Shown one piece after another: positions 41,318 to 50,986 of a stretch of 64,000 nucleotides of DNA. Below the pieces are notes generated by a model. That model was not told the DNA's origin, did not search any database, and was given only the letters and a program-made list of their open reading frames with translations. Location of the stretch: assembly GCF_034044715.1 (NCBI RefSeq), contig NZ_JAXCLW010000008.1, positions 62,001 to 126,000 of the forward strand, given 5' to 3'. The translations under genes and the position numbers were made by a program. Numbering within the stretch: the stretch's first letter is position 1; every line of letters begins with the position of its first letter. The DNA comes from Dongia_B soli (lineage in GTDB: Bacteria; Pseudomonadota; Alphaproteobacteria; Dongiales; Dongiaceae).

Positions 41318-42502
41318 ATGGCCATCTACGACAAACCCTTCACCAAGGCCGAATATGCCAAGCGCGTCGCCGATACGAAGAAGCGCATGCAGGAGGCCGG
41401 CTTCGATCTCCTCATCTGTTCCGATCCGGCCAATATGTGCTGGCTGACCGGCTTCGACGGCTGGTCCTTCTATGTGCCCCAGGCGGTTCTCGTGCATCTC
41501 GAGGAAGAATGGCCGGTCTGGTTCGGCCGTGCCCAGGATGCGAAAGCGGCGCATGTCACCACAGATCTTCCCGCCAACAACATCGTGCCTTTCTCCGAAC
41601 GCCTGGTGCAGCACAAGACGGAACATCCGTTCGACGAACTGGCCGATCTCATCGAGAAGCGCGGCTGGGGCAAAGCGCGGATCGGCGTCGAGATGGATGC
41701 GCATTACTACACCGCGCGCTGCCATGCCCACCTCACGAAAGGCCTGCCGAATGGCAAATTCGCCAATAACGGCGATCTGGTGAACTGGGCGCGGCTCGTC
41801 AAATCTGAGACCGAGCTGAAATATATGCGCGAGGCCGGCCGCATCTGCACCGAAGCCATGAACCGGGCGATCGCCAAGATGAAACCGGGCGTGCCGCAGA
41901 ACCATGTGATCGCCGAGATCTATCATGCCCAGACCATGGGCGTCGGTGGTATCGGCGGCGATTATGTCGCGATCTGCCCGCTGATGCCGATCGGCGAGGG
42001 GACCAGCACGCCGCATCTCACCTGGTCCGATGCGCCGCTGCCGAAGAATGCCTTGACCATGCTGGAGATTGCCGGCTCCCGCCGTCATTATCACGCGCCG
42101 CTGACCCGGACGATTCATCTCGGCGAGCCGCCGGCGGGCATTCAGGATGTCGCGAAAGCCGTCGTCGAAGGTGTCGATGCCGGACTCGCCACGGCGCGGC
42201 CTGGCGCGACCGCTGAAGAAGTCGAAGCCGCCTGGCAGGCCGTGCTGCGGCGGAACGGATTGAAGAAGGAAAGCCGCGTCGGCTATTCGATCGGCCTCTC
42301 CTATCCGCCGGATTGGGGCGAACGGACGGTCAGCCTGCGTCCCACCGATCTGACGGTACTGCAACCCGGCATGTGCTTCCACATCCAATCGGGTGTCTGG
42401 TTGCAGGATTGGGGCGTGGCGATCTCCGAATCCTTCGTAGTGACGGAAAAAGGTGGCGAACGTCTCTGTGACGTGGCCCGCGAACTCATCGTCATCGACT
42501 GA
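41318..42502 (+). CDS. doeA: Ectoine hydrolase DoeA
   Basis: This 394-residue protein has the creatinase/aminopeptidase (M24) fold: an N-terminal domain (CSDPANMCWLTGFDGWSFYVPQAVLV) and a pita-bread domain with LEIAGSRRHYHAPLTRTIHLG. The usual metal ligands in DxGxxxxxxxxD are absent, as in creatinase-type family members that work without metals. DoeA opens the ectoine ring to N-acetyl-diaminobutyrate. GAGGAAGAC precedes the start, 10 bases after eutC. A paralog lies at 49828-50976. Confidence 0.9.
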   Translation: MAIYDKPFTKAEYAKRVADTKKRMQEAGFDLLICSDPANMCWLTGFDGWSFYVPQAVLVHLEEEWPVWFGRAQDAKAAHVTTDLPANNIVPFSERLVQHKTEHPFDELADLIEKRGWGKARIGVEMDAHYYTARCHAHLTKGLPNGKFANNGDLVNWARLVKSETELKYMREAGRICTEAMNRAIAKMKPGVPQNHVIAEIYHAQTMGVGGIGGDYVAICPLMPIGEGTSTPHLTWSDAPLPKNALTMLEIAGSRRHYHAPLTRTIHLGEPPAGIQDVAKAVVEGVDAGLATARPGATAEEVEAAWQAVLRRNGLKKESRVGYSIGLSYPPDWGERTVSLRPTDLTVLQPGMCFHIQSGVWLQDWGVAISESFVVTEKGGERLCDVARELIVID

Positions 42503-42512
42503 CGGGACCGAC

Positions 42513-43013
42513 ATGCGAAATGGTGCGATAAAGCTCGATGATCGCGATCTCCGGATTCTGTCGATCCTGCAAACGGAAGGTAGAATCACCAAAACCGCTT
42601 TAGCCGAGCGGGTCAATCTGTCGCCGACGCCTTGCTGGAGCCGGCTGAAACGATTGGAGCGGATCGGCGTCATCGAGGGTTATCGCGCCAAGGTCGCGAT
42701 CAAAAGATTCGGCCTCACCATGGTTTTCATGGAGGCTGAATTGGAAAGCCACCGCGCAGCGGATTTCGCCCGCTTCGAAGCGGCGATGCGGGAGCGGCCG
42801 GAAGTCGTCGGCTGCTGGTCGGTCGGCGGCGGGATCGATTATCTGATCCAGATCATGGTGAAGCGGGTCGATGCCTATCAACGCCTGGTCGACAATCTGC
42901 TAGAAAGTGGCGTCGGGTTGAAACGCTACTATACTTACGTGGTGACCAAGCCGATCAAGGAAGACGGCCAGCTGCCACTGGAACAACTGGCGTCGGAATT
43001 GGCCGAAGACTGA
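42513..43013 (+). CDS. asnC: AsnC/Lrp-family regulator of ectoine catabolism (AsnC/DoeX)
   Basis: This 166-residue regulator has an N-terminal helix-turn-helix (LDDRDLRILSILQTEGRITKTALAERVNLSPTPCWSRLKRLERIGVIEGYRA) and a C-terminal RAM-like effector domain (VVGCWSVGGGIDYLIQIMV). The gene starts 10 bases after the doeA stop; the frame is open further into doeA. In other species this regulator (AsnC/DoeX) sits in the ectoine gene cluster with doeA. Confidence 0.9.
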   Translation: MRNGAIKLDDRDLRILSILQTEGRITKTALAERVNLSPTPCWSRLKRLERIGVIEGYRAKVAIKRFGLTMVFMEAELESHRAADFARFEAAMRERPEVVGCWSVGGGIDYLIQIMVKRVDAYQRLVDNLLESGVGLKRYYTYVVTKPIKEDGQLPLEQLASELAED

Positions 43014-43019
43014 TCTCCC

Positions 43020-43538
43020 TCATCCGTGCCGTAGCGCCTCTTCCAAAACCTCACGCAGCGATTTACTGAAACTGCGTGGGCACAAGATCGCGAGGTGATG
43101 TGCCTCACGCCATAGTGTGACGGGGATCCGATGCATCGAGGTCAGTCGTATTGCACCGACAGGAAAGGCGGGCTCGCGCGGATCGAGGCCGCTGAATTTC
43201 GCTATCAGATCGGTGGCGGCTGGCATGGCAACTCGCAGTAAGCATCTCGATTGCGAAAGATCGAGCACGACGCCTTGGCCGATCGGCAGATCAGGTAAGA
43301 TGCCGGCTTTGGTATATCGCAACAGCCACAGGCGCTGCGGATGAAGGCGTAACAAAATCCCATCCGCTGCTTCGATAACTTGGCCCGGTACCGGCACCGA
43401 GGATGCACCGCAGGCAACGGCGATCGACCGCGCGGCCGATGTAAAGCTTTCCGGCCAGGCATGGAATTGCGTGAGCGTCCAGCCGGTCCGTTCACTGATG
43501 AGGGGCGTCGCTGTCGAGACTTGCGCGGCGTCAGGCAT
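43020..43538 (-). CDS. soxG: Sarcosine oxidase gamma subunit
   Basis: This 172-residue protein starts at the ATG at 43538, within the last codons of soxA (8-base overlap). The SoxG pattern is seen in GWTLTQFHAWPESFTSAARSIAVACG, VVLDLSQSRCLLRV and MHRIPVTLWREAHHLAILCPRSFSKSLREVLEEA. It is a structural subunit of heterotetrameric sarcosine oxidase. It is the last gene of soxBDAG, convergent with asnC. Confidence 0.9.
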   Translation of the reverse strand: MPDAAQVSTATPLISERTGWTLTQFHAWPESFTSAARSIAVACGASSVPVPGQVIEAADGILLRLHPQRLWLLRYTKAGILPDLPIGQGVVLDLSQSRCLLRVAMPAATDLIAKFSGLDPREPAFPVGAIRLTSMHRIPVTLWREAHHLAILCPRSFSKSLREVLEEALRHG

Positions 43539-46506
43539 GGAGGCGGGTTCCTTCGGGATCGAGGAAATGTGGCGCAACGATCTTCACGAGAGTCGATCGA
43601 CCCCGAATGGGGTCGGCGGCAAGGATCGTCTTGCCCTGCCATTTGTCGAGACCACCTTGGATAAAACCTAGCCCGATCCAATGTCCGAGCGACGGGCTTT
43701 CCGTCACCGAGGTGACCCAGCCGAGCCCATGCCCATCTTCCTGTCCCTGCTCGGCGAGAATGGCGCCGCCTTTGAACGTCTCGCCCTTCGTTACCGGGAC
43801 AAGGCCAACAAGACGAGCCCGGTCAGCGCGCTGCAGATCGGGGCGCTGCCGAAGGATATTGCCTATAAAGGCTTTCTTTGTTGAAGCCATGCGGCCGAGG
43901 CCGAGATCTTCCAGCGTCGTCCGGCCGTCCAGCTCGGGTCCGCCGACATGGCCCTTTTCGATGCGCAGGGCGCCAAGTGCTTCAAGGCCATAGGCGCAGC
44001 CACCGTGCTCTTTCGCCATGTTACGCAAGGCATGCCATAGAGCGGGGCCATGAGACGCGCCGATATAGACCTCATAGGCAAGTTCGCCGGAGAAACTGAT
44101 CCGCGCAAGACGACAGGGCACGCCGTTGAAGACGCCGGTGCGGACCGCCATGAAGGGGAAGGCTTCGTTGGTGAAATCCAATCCGCCGATATGAGCGGGG
44201 AGAATCTCCCTGGCGCGCGGACCGGCTACCGAGATGCCAGCCCATTGATCGGTCACTGAGCTAACGGAGACGCGCAGCTCCGGCCAGCGGGTCTCCAATA
44301 AATCCTCCAGCCAAGCCATCACCTTGGCGGCATTGCCGGTGGTCGTCGTCATGAAATACTCGTGTTCCGACAGACGCCAGGAAGTGCCGTCATCCATCAC
44401 GATACCGTCCTCGCGCAGCATCACGCCGTACCGCGCCATACCCACCTTCATCGCCTTGAAGCCATTGACATAGATGCGATCGAGGAATTCGCCGGCATCG
44501 GGTCCCTGGACGGCGATCTTGCCGAGGGTCGAGACATCGCAGAGGCCGACGGCATCCCGCGTCTGGCGCATCTCGCGCAGATAAGCTTCGTCCACCGTCT
44601 CGCCGGTTTGTGGATAATACCAGGGGCGCATCCACAAACCGGTTTCCAGCATATGCGCGCCGCTATCGGCGATGACATCGTGCAGCGGCGAGCGGCGGAT
44701 CGGCAGCAGGTGCTTGTCGCGCTCGGCTCCAGCCAGCGCCCCGATCGAGACCGGGGCGAAAGGCGGGCGAAAGGTGGTGGTGCCGATCTCGCCGACGGAT
44801 CGGCTGGCCATTTCCGACAGCAGGGCCAAAGCCGGCACGGCGGAAGTACGGCCCTGATCTGCCGCCATGCCGAGCGTGGTATAGCGTTTCAGCAGCTCCG
44901 GCGCTTCATAGCCTTCTTGATTGGCCTGCAGGATATCGGCGGCGGTTACGTCATGCTGCAGATCGACGAAGATTTTCTTGAGATTGAGATCGCTGGCAAG
45001 CCGCACCGGCTTGATCGGCGTTTCCCAACCGCCGGGCGCCGGAATATCGTCGACCGGGGCCTTGCGGCCAAGCGCGGCGGCTGCCGCTGCGGCGATGGCC
45101 CGTCCGGACCGGGCGCAATCATCGGAACGCCAGATGCCGGCTGCAGCACCGACGCAATCGATCGGCTCGTTCGCCCTGCCGGGCAAGAAGGCTTGCAGCG
45201 TTTGGTTCCAGGACGGTTTGACGCCGCGCTGGCTGAGCAAATGCTGGGTCGGCGACCAGCCGCCTGAGACGGCGACGATATCGCAGGCAAGGCGGCCGGT
45301 GATGCTGCCTTGTCCAGTCGCCGGTCCAATATCGACGGCCCTCACATGGCGACCGCCAAGGGCTGCCCGGATTGCCTGGCCGAGACGCAAATCGATGCCG
45401 GTGTTATTGGCAAGCTTATGCAGCGTTTCCGATACCCGCTCGCGGCTGTCGATCAGCGTCACCGAGAGGCCAGCGATGGCGAGGTCCCGTGCTGTTGCAT
45501 AGGCCGAATCATTCGTCGTCGCCAGCACGATGCGACGGCCGGGTGCGACCGCCCAGCGATTGAGGTAAGACCCGACGGCGGAAGCCAGCATGATTCCGGG
45601 TCGATCATTGCCGGCAAAGAGCAACGGACGCTCCATGGCGCCGGCGGCAATGATGATGCGCTTCGCCCGCACGATCCAGAACCGCTCCCGCCACGGAATC
45701 GTCGCGGCTTTCACCGGGTCGCGCCGCTCAACCAACCCCGCGACGGTTCCGTCATAGAGGCCGAAGGCGGTTGTTCGTTTCAGAATGCGAATATTCGCGG
45801 ATTTGTTCAGCGTGCCGAGGCGGCTTGCCAGCCATTGCGCTGCCGGTTGCTGGTCGATCGTGCCGGTATTCGTGAGAAGCGCGCCGCCAAGTTCAAAATC
45901 GCGTTCGGCGAGGATCACATCGAGGCCGGCCTCGGCAGCGATCCGGGCCGCTTCCAGGCCCGCCGGTCCGGATCCGATGACCAGCAGATCGCAGAAGGCA
46001 TTGACCGTTTCATACTGATCGGGATCGGGTTCCCGCGCTGCTTTGCCCAAACCCGCTGCGCGCCGGATGAAGTGCTCGTAGAACAGCCAGTTTTTCGGGC
46101 TGCGGCCCGGGCCCATGAAGGTCTTGTAGTAAAAACCGGCGCCGAGCAGGCTGGCGAAGACTTGGTTGACCGCGGCGAAATCGACTTTCAGGCTGGGCCA
46201 GCAATGCTGGGCATGCGCCGTCAGCCCATCATGCAGTTCTTCCGTTGTAACGACGGAATTTGGTAGCGAATGAGCGCCCTCGCCAAGCGTCACCAGCGCA
46301 TTGGCCTCTTCCAGCGCGGCACTCATGATGCCGCGTGGCCGGTGGTATTTGAAACTGCGGGCGACGAATTGGATGCCATTGGCCAGCAGGGCCGAAGCCA
46401 GGCTGTCGCCGGCATGCCCCGTCATTGCCTGGCCGTCGAAATTGAAGCGATACTCGCTATTGCGGTCAATGCGACCGCCTTGCTGCAGACGAAAGCCCGT
46501 GCTCAT
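43531..46506 (-). CDS. soxA: Sarcosine oxidase alpha subunit
   Basis: This 991-residue protein has the alpha-subunit architecture: an N-terminal ferredoxin-like segment (GDSLASALLANGIQFVARSFKYHRPRGI), an NAD-binding domain (DLLVIGSGPAGLEAARIAAEAGLDVILAERDFELGGALL), and a C-terminal GcvT-like domain that carries out the folate-linked step. The complex oxidises sarcosine to glycine, giving 5,10-methylene-THF and H2O2. The start overlaps soxD by 4 bases. Confidence 0.93.
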   Translation of the reverse strand: MSTGFRLQQGGRIDRNSEYRFNFDGQAMTGHAGDSLASALLANGIQFVARSFKYHRPRGIMSAALEEANALVTLGEGAHSLPNSVVTTEELHDGLTAHAQHCWPSLKVDFAAVNQVFASLLGAGFYYKTFMGPGRSPKNWLFYEHFIRRAAGLGKAAREPDPDQYETVNAFCDLLVIGSGPAGLEAARIAAEAGLDVILAERDFELGGALLTNTGTIDQQPAAQWLASRLGTLNKSANIRILKRTTAFGLYDGTVAGLVERRDPVKAATIPWRERFWIVRAKRIIIAAGAMERPLLFAGNDRPGIMLASAVGSYLNRWAVAPGRRIVLATTNDSAYATARDLAIAGLSVTLIDSRERVSETLHKLANNTGIDLRLGQAIRAALGGRHVRAVDIGPATGQGSITGRLACDIVAVSGGWSPTQHLLSQRGVKPSWNQTLQAFLPGRANEPIDCVGAAAGIWRSDDCARSGRAIAAAAAAALGRKAPVDDIPAPGGWETPIKPVRLASDLNLKKIFVDLQHDVTAADILQANQEGYEAPELLKRYTTLGMAADQGRTSAVPALALLSEMASRSVGEIGTTTFRPPFAPVSIGALAGAERDKHLLPIRRSPLHDVIADSGAHMLETGLWMRPWYYPQTGETVDEAYLREMRQTRDAVGLCDVSTLGKIAVQGPDAGEFLDRIYVNGFKAMKVGMARYGVMLREDGIVMDDGTSWRLSEHEYFMTTTTGNAAKVMAWLEDLLETRWPELRVSVSSVTDQWAGISVAGPRAREILPAHIGGLDFTNEAFPFMAVRTGVFNGVPCRLARISFSGELAYEVYIGASHGPALWHALRNMAKEHGGCAYGLEALGALRIEKGHVGGPELDGRTTLEDLGLGRMASTKKAFIGNILRQRPDLQRADRARLVGLVPVTKGETFKGGAILAEQGQEDGHGLGWVTSVTESPSLGHWIGLGFIQGGLDKWQGKTILAADPIRGRSTLVKIVAPHFLDPEGTRLHA

Positions 46507-46790
46507 GACGATTGACCATCCAGCAATGAAGCAAGCGCTGCATTAGCCGGCATGACCGAGGCGATTTCATGGGTCAACGTATCGCGCTCGACGATCAACC
46601 AGAGCCGGCAGCCATCGGTATGTTGCCAGCGTTCTCGATGCGGGCCTTTTGGATTCTCCCGGCGATAGACCGCCTCGATCCACGCCTCCATCGAGGCGGC
46701 GAGATCGGGGTAGATGATATTGGCATCGCCGCCATAGGAGAATTCGCTATGGTCGCGCTCACCGCAGAAAGGGCATTTGATGCGCAGCAT
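46503..46790 (-). CDS. soxD: Sarcosine oxidase delta subunit
   Basis: This 95-residue subunit has the zinc-binding start MLRIKCPFCGERDHSEFSYGGDANIIYPD and later HTDGCRLWLIVERDTLTHEI. It lies 13 bases after soxB and overlaps soxA. It is a structural subunit of the tetramer. Confidence 0.92.
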   Translation of the reverse strand: MLRIKCPFCGERDHSEFSYGGDANIIYPDLAASMEAWIEAVYRRENPKGPHRERWQHTDGCRLWLIVERDTLTHEIASVMPANAALASLLDGQSS

Positions 46791-46803
46791 GATGGTCCCT
46801 TTC

Positions 46804-48063
46804 TCAGTGCAGTTTCGGTATCGGACCGACGCCGGCTTCGTCGATCATGGCGCCGCGTCTAAAGCGATCGAGCGAGAACGGCGCTGCCAGCCGATCCGGC
46901 TCGTCGCGCGCCAGAAGATGGGCAAAGCACCAGCCGGAAGCCGGTGTCGCCTTGAACCCGCCGTAGCACCAGCCGGCATTGAGATAGAGGCCGTCGATTG
47001 GTGTCCTGTCGATGATATGCGAGCCGTCCATTGTCATATCCATCACCCCGGCCCAATGGCGGAGCAGGCGGACGCGGCCAAGGCAGGGCATCAGCGAAAC
47101 GCCGAGCGCAGCAACATCCCGCACCACCGGCAGGTTGCCGCGCTGCGCATAGGAATTGTACATGTCGAGGTCGCCGCCAAAGACCATGCCGCCTTTATCC
47201 GATTGGCTGATATAGAAATGGCCATGGCCACCGAAGCCGATCACGTAATCAAGCAAAGGTTTCAGCGGTTCGGAGACGAAGGCCTGCAGGAGATGGCTTT
47301 CGATCGGCAGGCTGAGCCCAGCCATCTCGCCGAGCCGCGAGGTGTGACCCGCCACGGCAATGCCGGTCTTGCCGGCGCGGATCTGTCCCCGGCTGGTTTC
47401 CACGCCGGTGATCCGCCCGCCATCGCGCAGGAAGCCACTGACCTCGCAATTCTGGATGATGTCGACGCCGAGTGCGGCGGCAGCCCTGGCATAGCCCCAG
47501 ACCACCGCATCATGCCGTGCGGTGCCGGCGGTCGGCTGCATCAGCCCGCCCCAGATCGGGAAGCGCGCTGTTGGCCGATAATCGAGATGCGGCACCAGCT
47601 TCTGCATATCCGCGCGGCTGAGCAGACGTGCGGCGATGCCATGGCGCCGCATGATATTGCCGCGGCGCGCGGCGCTGTCCAGGGCATCGGGTGAATGCGC
47701 CAGAAGAATCTGGCCGCGCGGGCTGAACATGACATTGTAGTTCAGCTCATGCGAGAGGTTGTTCCAGAGCTTGAGGGAGAAGTCGTAGAATTCGGTCGCG
47801 CCGGGCAGCATGTAATTGGAACGCACGATCGTGGTGTTGCGCCCCGCATTGCCCGAGCCGATATAGCTCTTTTCCAGGACGGCGACATTACGGATGCCAA
47901 ATTCCCTGGCCAGGTAATAGGCCGTGGCAAGGCCATGTCCGCCCCCGCCGACAACAATCACATCATAGCTGGATTTGGGCTCGGGGTTCGGCCAGGCGCG
48001 CGGCCAGTCCCGATTGCCCGTGATGGCGTGTTTGATCAGAGACAGGGCCGAATAGCGAGGCAT
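46804..48063 (-). CDS. soxB: Sarcosine oxidase beta subunit
   Basis: This 419-residue FAD/FMN-binding subunit has DVIVVGGGGHGLATAYYLAREFGIRNVAVLEKSYIGSGNAGRNTTIVRSNYM near the N-terminus. The sarcosine-oxidation site lies in this subunit in known enzymes. It leads the minus-strand operon soxBDAG, divergent from the semialdehyde dehydrogenase gene at 48273. Confidence 0.93.
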   Translation of the reverse strand: MPRYSALSLIKHAITGNRDWPRAWPNPEPKSSYDVIVVGGGGHGLATAYYLAREFGIRNVAVLEKSYIGSGNAGRNTTIVRSNYMLPGATEFYDFSLKLWNNLSHELNYNVMFSPRGQILLAHSPDALDSAARRGNIMRRHGIAARLLSRADMQKLVPHLDYRPTARFPIWGGLMQPTAGTARHDAVVWGYARAAAALGVDIIQNCEVSGFLRDGGRITGVETSRGQIRAGKTGIAVAGHTSRLGEMAGLSLPIESHLLQAFVSEPLKPLLDYVIGFGGHGHFYISQSDKGGMVFGGDLDMYNSYAQRGNLPVVRDVAALGVSLMPCLGRVRLLRHWAGVMDMTMDGSHIIDRTPIDGLYLNAGWCYGGFKATPASGWCFAHLLARDEPDRLAAPFSLDRFRRGAMIDEAGVGPIPKLH

Positions 48064-48272
48064 CGAAAGCTTCCATCGGGATCACGCCATGCACGGCGCC
48101 ATAACCTTTGTCGCATGGCGGAAAAAGAAAAAGCGTCCGAATGAGGCGCCCAAGATAGAGGATTTTTCTGCCCTGGCCGACGAGTACAGTGAAATCCTCC
48201 GGCTGAATCTGGCTACGGTGACGGTATCGAGCATGCCTCGACGCCTTCATCGAGAGGACTGGACCCGATTCC

Positions 48273-49820
48273 ATGAAACGCATAGCCAAGGTCGCATCCG
48301 TCAGAAGTCCTGCCAAAACGTCATCGGCGAGAATCGCGCAAATGCGCCGCCCGAGCCGGGCGCCCGGCCTGGACCGGCTGCAGGACACCCGGCTATTCAA
48401 GGAATTCGCCTATCTCGACGGGTCCTGGACAGCAAGTGCCAGCGGCCAGGTGATTGCGGTCACCGATCCTGGCACCGGCGCATGGATCGGCAGCGTTCCG
48501 GCCCTGACCGCCGCGGAAAGCGAAACCGCCATTGAAGCCGCGTCACGAGCCTTTCCGGCCTGGTCGGCACGGCTGCCGCAAGAACGGGCGAAGCTGCTGC
48601 GCGCCTGGTTTGACCAGATCGTTCAACACCGCGAGGATCTTGCAGTGCTGATGACGGTGGAGCAGGGGAAACCGATCTCGGAAGCGCGCGGCGAGATCGA
48701 CTATGCCGCCTCCTTTGTCGAGTTTTATGCCGAGGAGGCGAAGCGGGCGAATATCGAATCCGTGACCTCCCATCTGCCCGGCGCGGCGATGACGGTGTCG
48801 CGGGCGCCGATGGGTGTCGCGGCCCTGATTACGCCCTGGAATTTTCCCTCGGCCATGATCACGCGCAAGGCCGCAGCGGCCCTTGCGGCCGGCTGCACGG
48901 TCGTCATCCATCCGTCGAAGGAAACGCCGTTCTCCGCTTTGGCGCTGGCGGAACTGGCGGAACGTGCGGGCCTGCCGCGCGGTGTCGTCAACATCGTCAC
49001 CGGCGAGGCGACCGAGGTTGTGCCGCCGATGACGGCCTCGCCGCTGGTTCGCGTTCTGTCGTTTACGGGATCGACCGAGATCGGCCGGCTGCTTTATCAG
49101 CAGAGCGCCGGGACGATCAAATCGCTGATCCTGGAGCTTGGCGGCCATGCGCCTTATCTGGTTTTCGCCGATGCCGATCTCGACCGTGCCGTCGATGCGG
49201 CGCTCAGCGCAAAATTCGCAACCTCCGGCCAGGATTGCCTGGCGGCGAACCGGATCTTGATCGAACGGCCGGTTTATCAGGCCTTCGCCGCGAAATTTGC
49301 CGAACGGGTGGCAAGTCTCTCCGTCGGTATTGGTTTGAGCGATCCGGTGATCGGTCCGCTTATCAACGAGAAAGCCGTCGCCAAGCAGGAGGCACAGATC
49401 AGCGATGCCCAGGCGCGCGGCGTAACTGTGCTGACCGGCGGCAGTCGACATGCGGCCGGACCGCTCTTCTTCGAACCGACCGTTCTGAGTGATGTGCCGC
49501 ATGACGCGCTGATCTTCCGTGAAGAGACCTTCGGCCCGATTGCTGCCTTGTCGCCCTTCGATAGCGAGGAGGAGGCGGTGGCCTTGGCCAATGCCACGGA
49601 ATATGGCCTCGTCGCCTATCTCCACAGCACCGATACGGCGCGCATCGCACGAGTCACGCGACGATTGGAATTCGGCATGATCGCCGTCAACCGTACCAAG
49701 ATCACCGGTGCACCCGTTCCCTTTGGCGGCTGCAAGCAATCCGGCCTTGGCCGCGAAGGTTCGCGCCTCGGCATGGAAGCCTTCATGGATGTCAAATATG
49801 TCTGTCAGGAAGTGAGCTGA
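48273..49820 (+). CDS. doeC: NAD(P)-dependent semialdehyde dehydrogenase, DoeC-like
   Basis: This 515-residue aldehyde dehydrogenase has ALITPWNFPSAMITRKAAAALAAGCTVVIHPSKETPFSAL, catalytic Glu in LILELGGHAP and catalytic Cys in SGQDCLAANR. It is of the succinate-semialdehyde (GabD) type. Next to a diaminobutyrate transaminase gene it best fits DoeC, oxidising aspartate semialdehyde to aspartate at the end of ectoine breakdown; glutarate or succinate semialdehyde remain possible. The first 30 or so residues are basic and may be over-extended; an ATG at 48342 (MRRPSRAPGL) is an alternative start. Confidence 0.85.
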   Translation: MKRIAKVASVRSPAKTSSARIAQMRRPSRAPGLDRLQDTRLFKEFAYLDGSWTASASGQVIAVTDPGTGAWIGSVPALTAAESETAIEAASRAFPAWSARLPQERAKLLRAWFDQIVQHREDLAVLMTVEQGKPISEARGEIDYAASFVEFYAEEAKRANIESVTSHLPGAAMTVSRAPMGVAALITPWNFPSAMITRKAAAALAAGCTVVIHPSKETPFSALALAELAERAGLPRGVVNIVTGEATEVVPPMTASPLVRVLSFTGSTEIGRLLYQQSAGTIKSLILELGGHAPYLVFADADLDRAVDAALSAKFATSGQDCLAANRILIERPVYQAFAAKFAERVASLSVGIGLSDPVIGPLINEKAVAKQEAQISDAQARGVTVLTGGSRHAAGPLFFEPTVLSDVPHDALIFREETFGPIAALSPFDSEEEAVALANATEYGLVAYLHSTDTARIARVTRRLEFGMIAVNRTKITGAPVPFGGCKQSGLGREGSRLGMEAFMDVKYVCQEVS

Positions 49821-49827
49821 AATCGCC

Positions 49828-50976
49828 ATGCACGATAATCCCTTTTCCGATAGCGAAATCGAGAATCGCCTCAAGGCATTTCGCGAGCGCTTGGCCGAAG
49901 GGCGACTGGATGCCGCGATCGTCGCCTCGCCGGAGAATGTCTTTTATCTGACGGGCCTCGATCACTGGGGTTATTTCGCGCCGCATCTGTTGATCGTGCC
50001 GCTGGAGGGACGCCCGGTTCTCGTGACGCGCGCGATGGAACGGGTCTCGGTGGAAAAACAGGTACGTGCTGCAGATTTCCGCGGGCATCCGGACAGCGAA
50101 ACGGCGGCCGACATGGCGGCCCGTGTCATGCGCGATCTTCGCCTCACAAATCGCGCCGTCGGCCTCGAATGCTGGACCTCTGGCATGAGTCACGGGCTAG
50201 CACAGTCGCTCTTAGCGCAGGTTGACGCCAAGTGGAGCGATATATCGGGCCTCGTCGATCAGATGCGCCTGGTGAAAAGTGCCGAGGAACAGGTTTTGAT
50301 GCGTCGCGCCGCCGCCGTTACCGATGCTGCTGCGGAAGCCGCGATCGGGGCGATTGCAGACGGCGCCGCGGAACGGGAAGTGACCGCTGCTTGCCAAGCC
50401 GCCATGACCCTGGCCGGCGGCGATCCGGTCGGCTTCGGCCCCTTCATCCGACCCGGCAGCCGGCTCGGCGAGGAGCACGCGACCTGGGGCAATAGCGCTT
50501 ATCGCCACGGCGAGCCGGTCTTTCTCGAATTGTCCGGCTGCGTCGGCCGCTATCATGCACCGCTCGGCCGCATCGTTCATGTGGGCGCCGCGCCTGAAGG
50601 CGACATCGCCATGGCCGAGGTGACGAAGCGCGCTTTCGATGCGGTGATCGGCGCGCTGAAACCCGGCACCCGCGCCCGCGCTGTCTATGCCGCGTGGCAA
50701 AATGTCGTGGACGATGCTGGTCTTGCACATTATCGCCGACATCATTGCGGCTATTGCGTGGGTATCGGACAACCGCCATCCTGGACCGGCGGCAATTCGG
50801 TAACCGGCTTGCGGCATGATTCCGATTTGCCGATCAAAAGCGGCATGTCGTTTCACATCCTGTCCTGGCTCATGGGGACCGGGCGTGGCGACTATTTCAT
50901 ATCCAATGCCGTGCTGCTTGGGGACAAGGGCGCGGAAGTTCTGACCAAGACACCGCTTGGTCCCATCATCAGGTAA
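49828..50976 (+). CDS. Creatinase-fold (M24) hydrolase, DoeA paralog
   Basis: This 382-residue protein shares the DoeA plan: IVASPENVFYLTGLDHWGYFAPHLLIVPLEG, then FIRPGSRLGEEHATWGNSAYRHGEPVFLELSGCVGRYHAPLGRIVHVG. Where metal-dependent M24 peptidases have paired Asp ligands it reads LELSGCVGRYHAPL, so it is probably metal-free, like creatinase and DoeA. The gene lies between doeC-like and doeD-like genes with 7- and 10-base gaps, so it belongs to that operon. The substrate could be a cyclic amidine related to ectoine, or a guanidino compound. It is too different from doeA to be a recent duplicate. Confidence 0.8.
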   Translation: MHDNPFSDSEIENRLKAFRERLAEGRLDAAIVASPENVFYLTGLDHWGYFAPHLLIVPLEGRPVLVTRAMERVSVEKQVRAADFRGHPDSETAADMAARVMRDLRLTNRAVGLECWTSGMSHGLAQSLLAQVDAKWSDISGLVDQMRLVKSAEEQVLMRRAAAVTDAAAEAAIGAIADGAAEREVTAACQAAMTLAGGDPVGFGPFIRPGSRLGEEHATWGNSAYRHGEPVFLELSGCVGRYHAPLGRIVHVGAAPEGDIAMAEVTKRAFDAVIGALKPGTRARAVYAAWQNVVDDAGLAHYRRHHCGYCVGIGQPPSWTGGNSVTGLRHDSDLPIKSGMSFHILSWLMGTGRGDYFISNAVLLGDKGAEVLTKTPLGPIIR

Positions 50977-50986
50977 GGAGATTGCG

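Noticed and set aside
41297..42673. A 458-codon minus-strand open frame
   Set aside because: It is the antisense of doeA; the sense product matches the ectoine hydrolase pattern and has a good ribosome-binding site.
48543..49874. A 443-codon minus-strand open frame
   Set aside because: It is antisense to the semialdehyde dehydrogenase gene and lacks any recognisable motif.
49828..50976. A standard Xaa-Pro aminopeptidase
   Set aside because: The Asp metal ligands of metal-dependent M24 peptidases are not present at the expected place.
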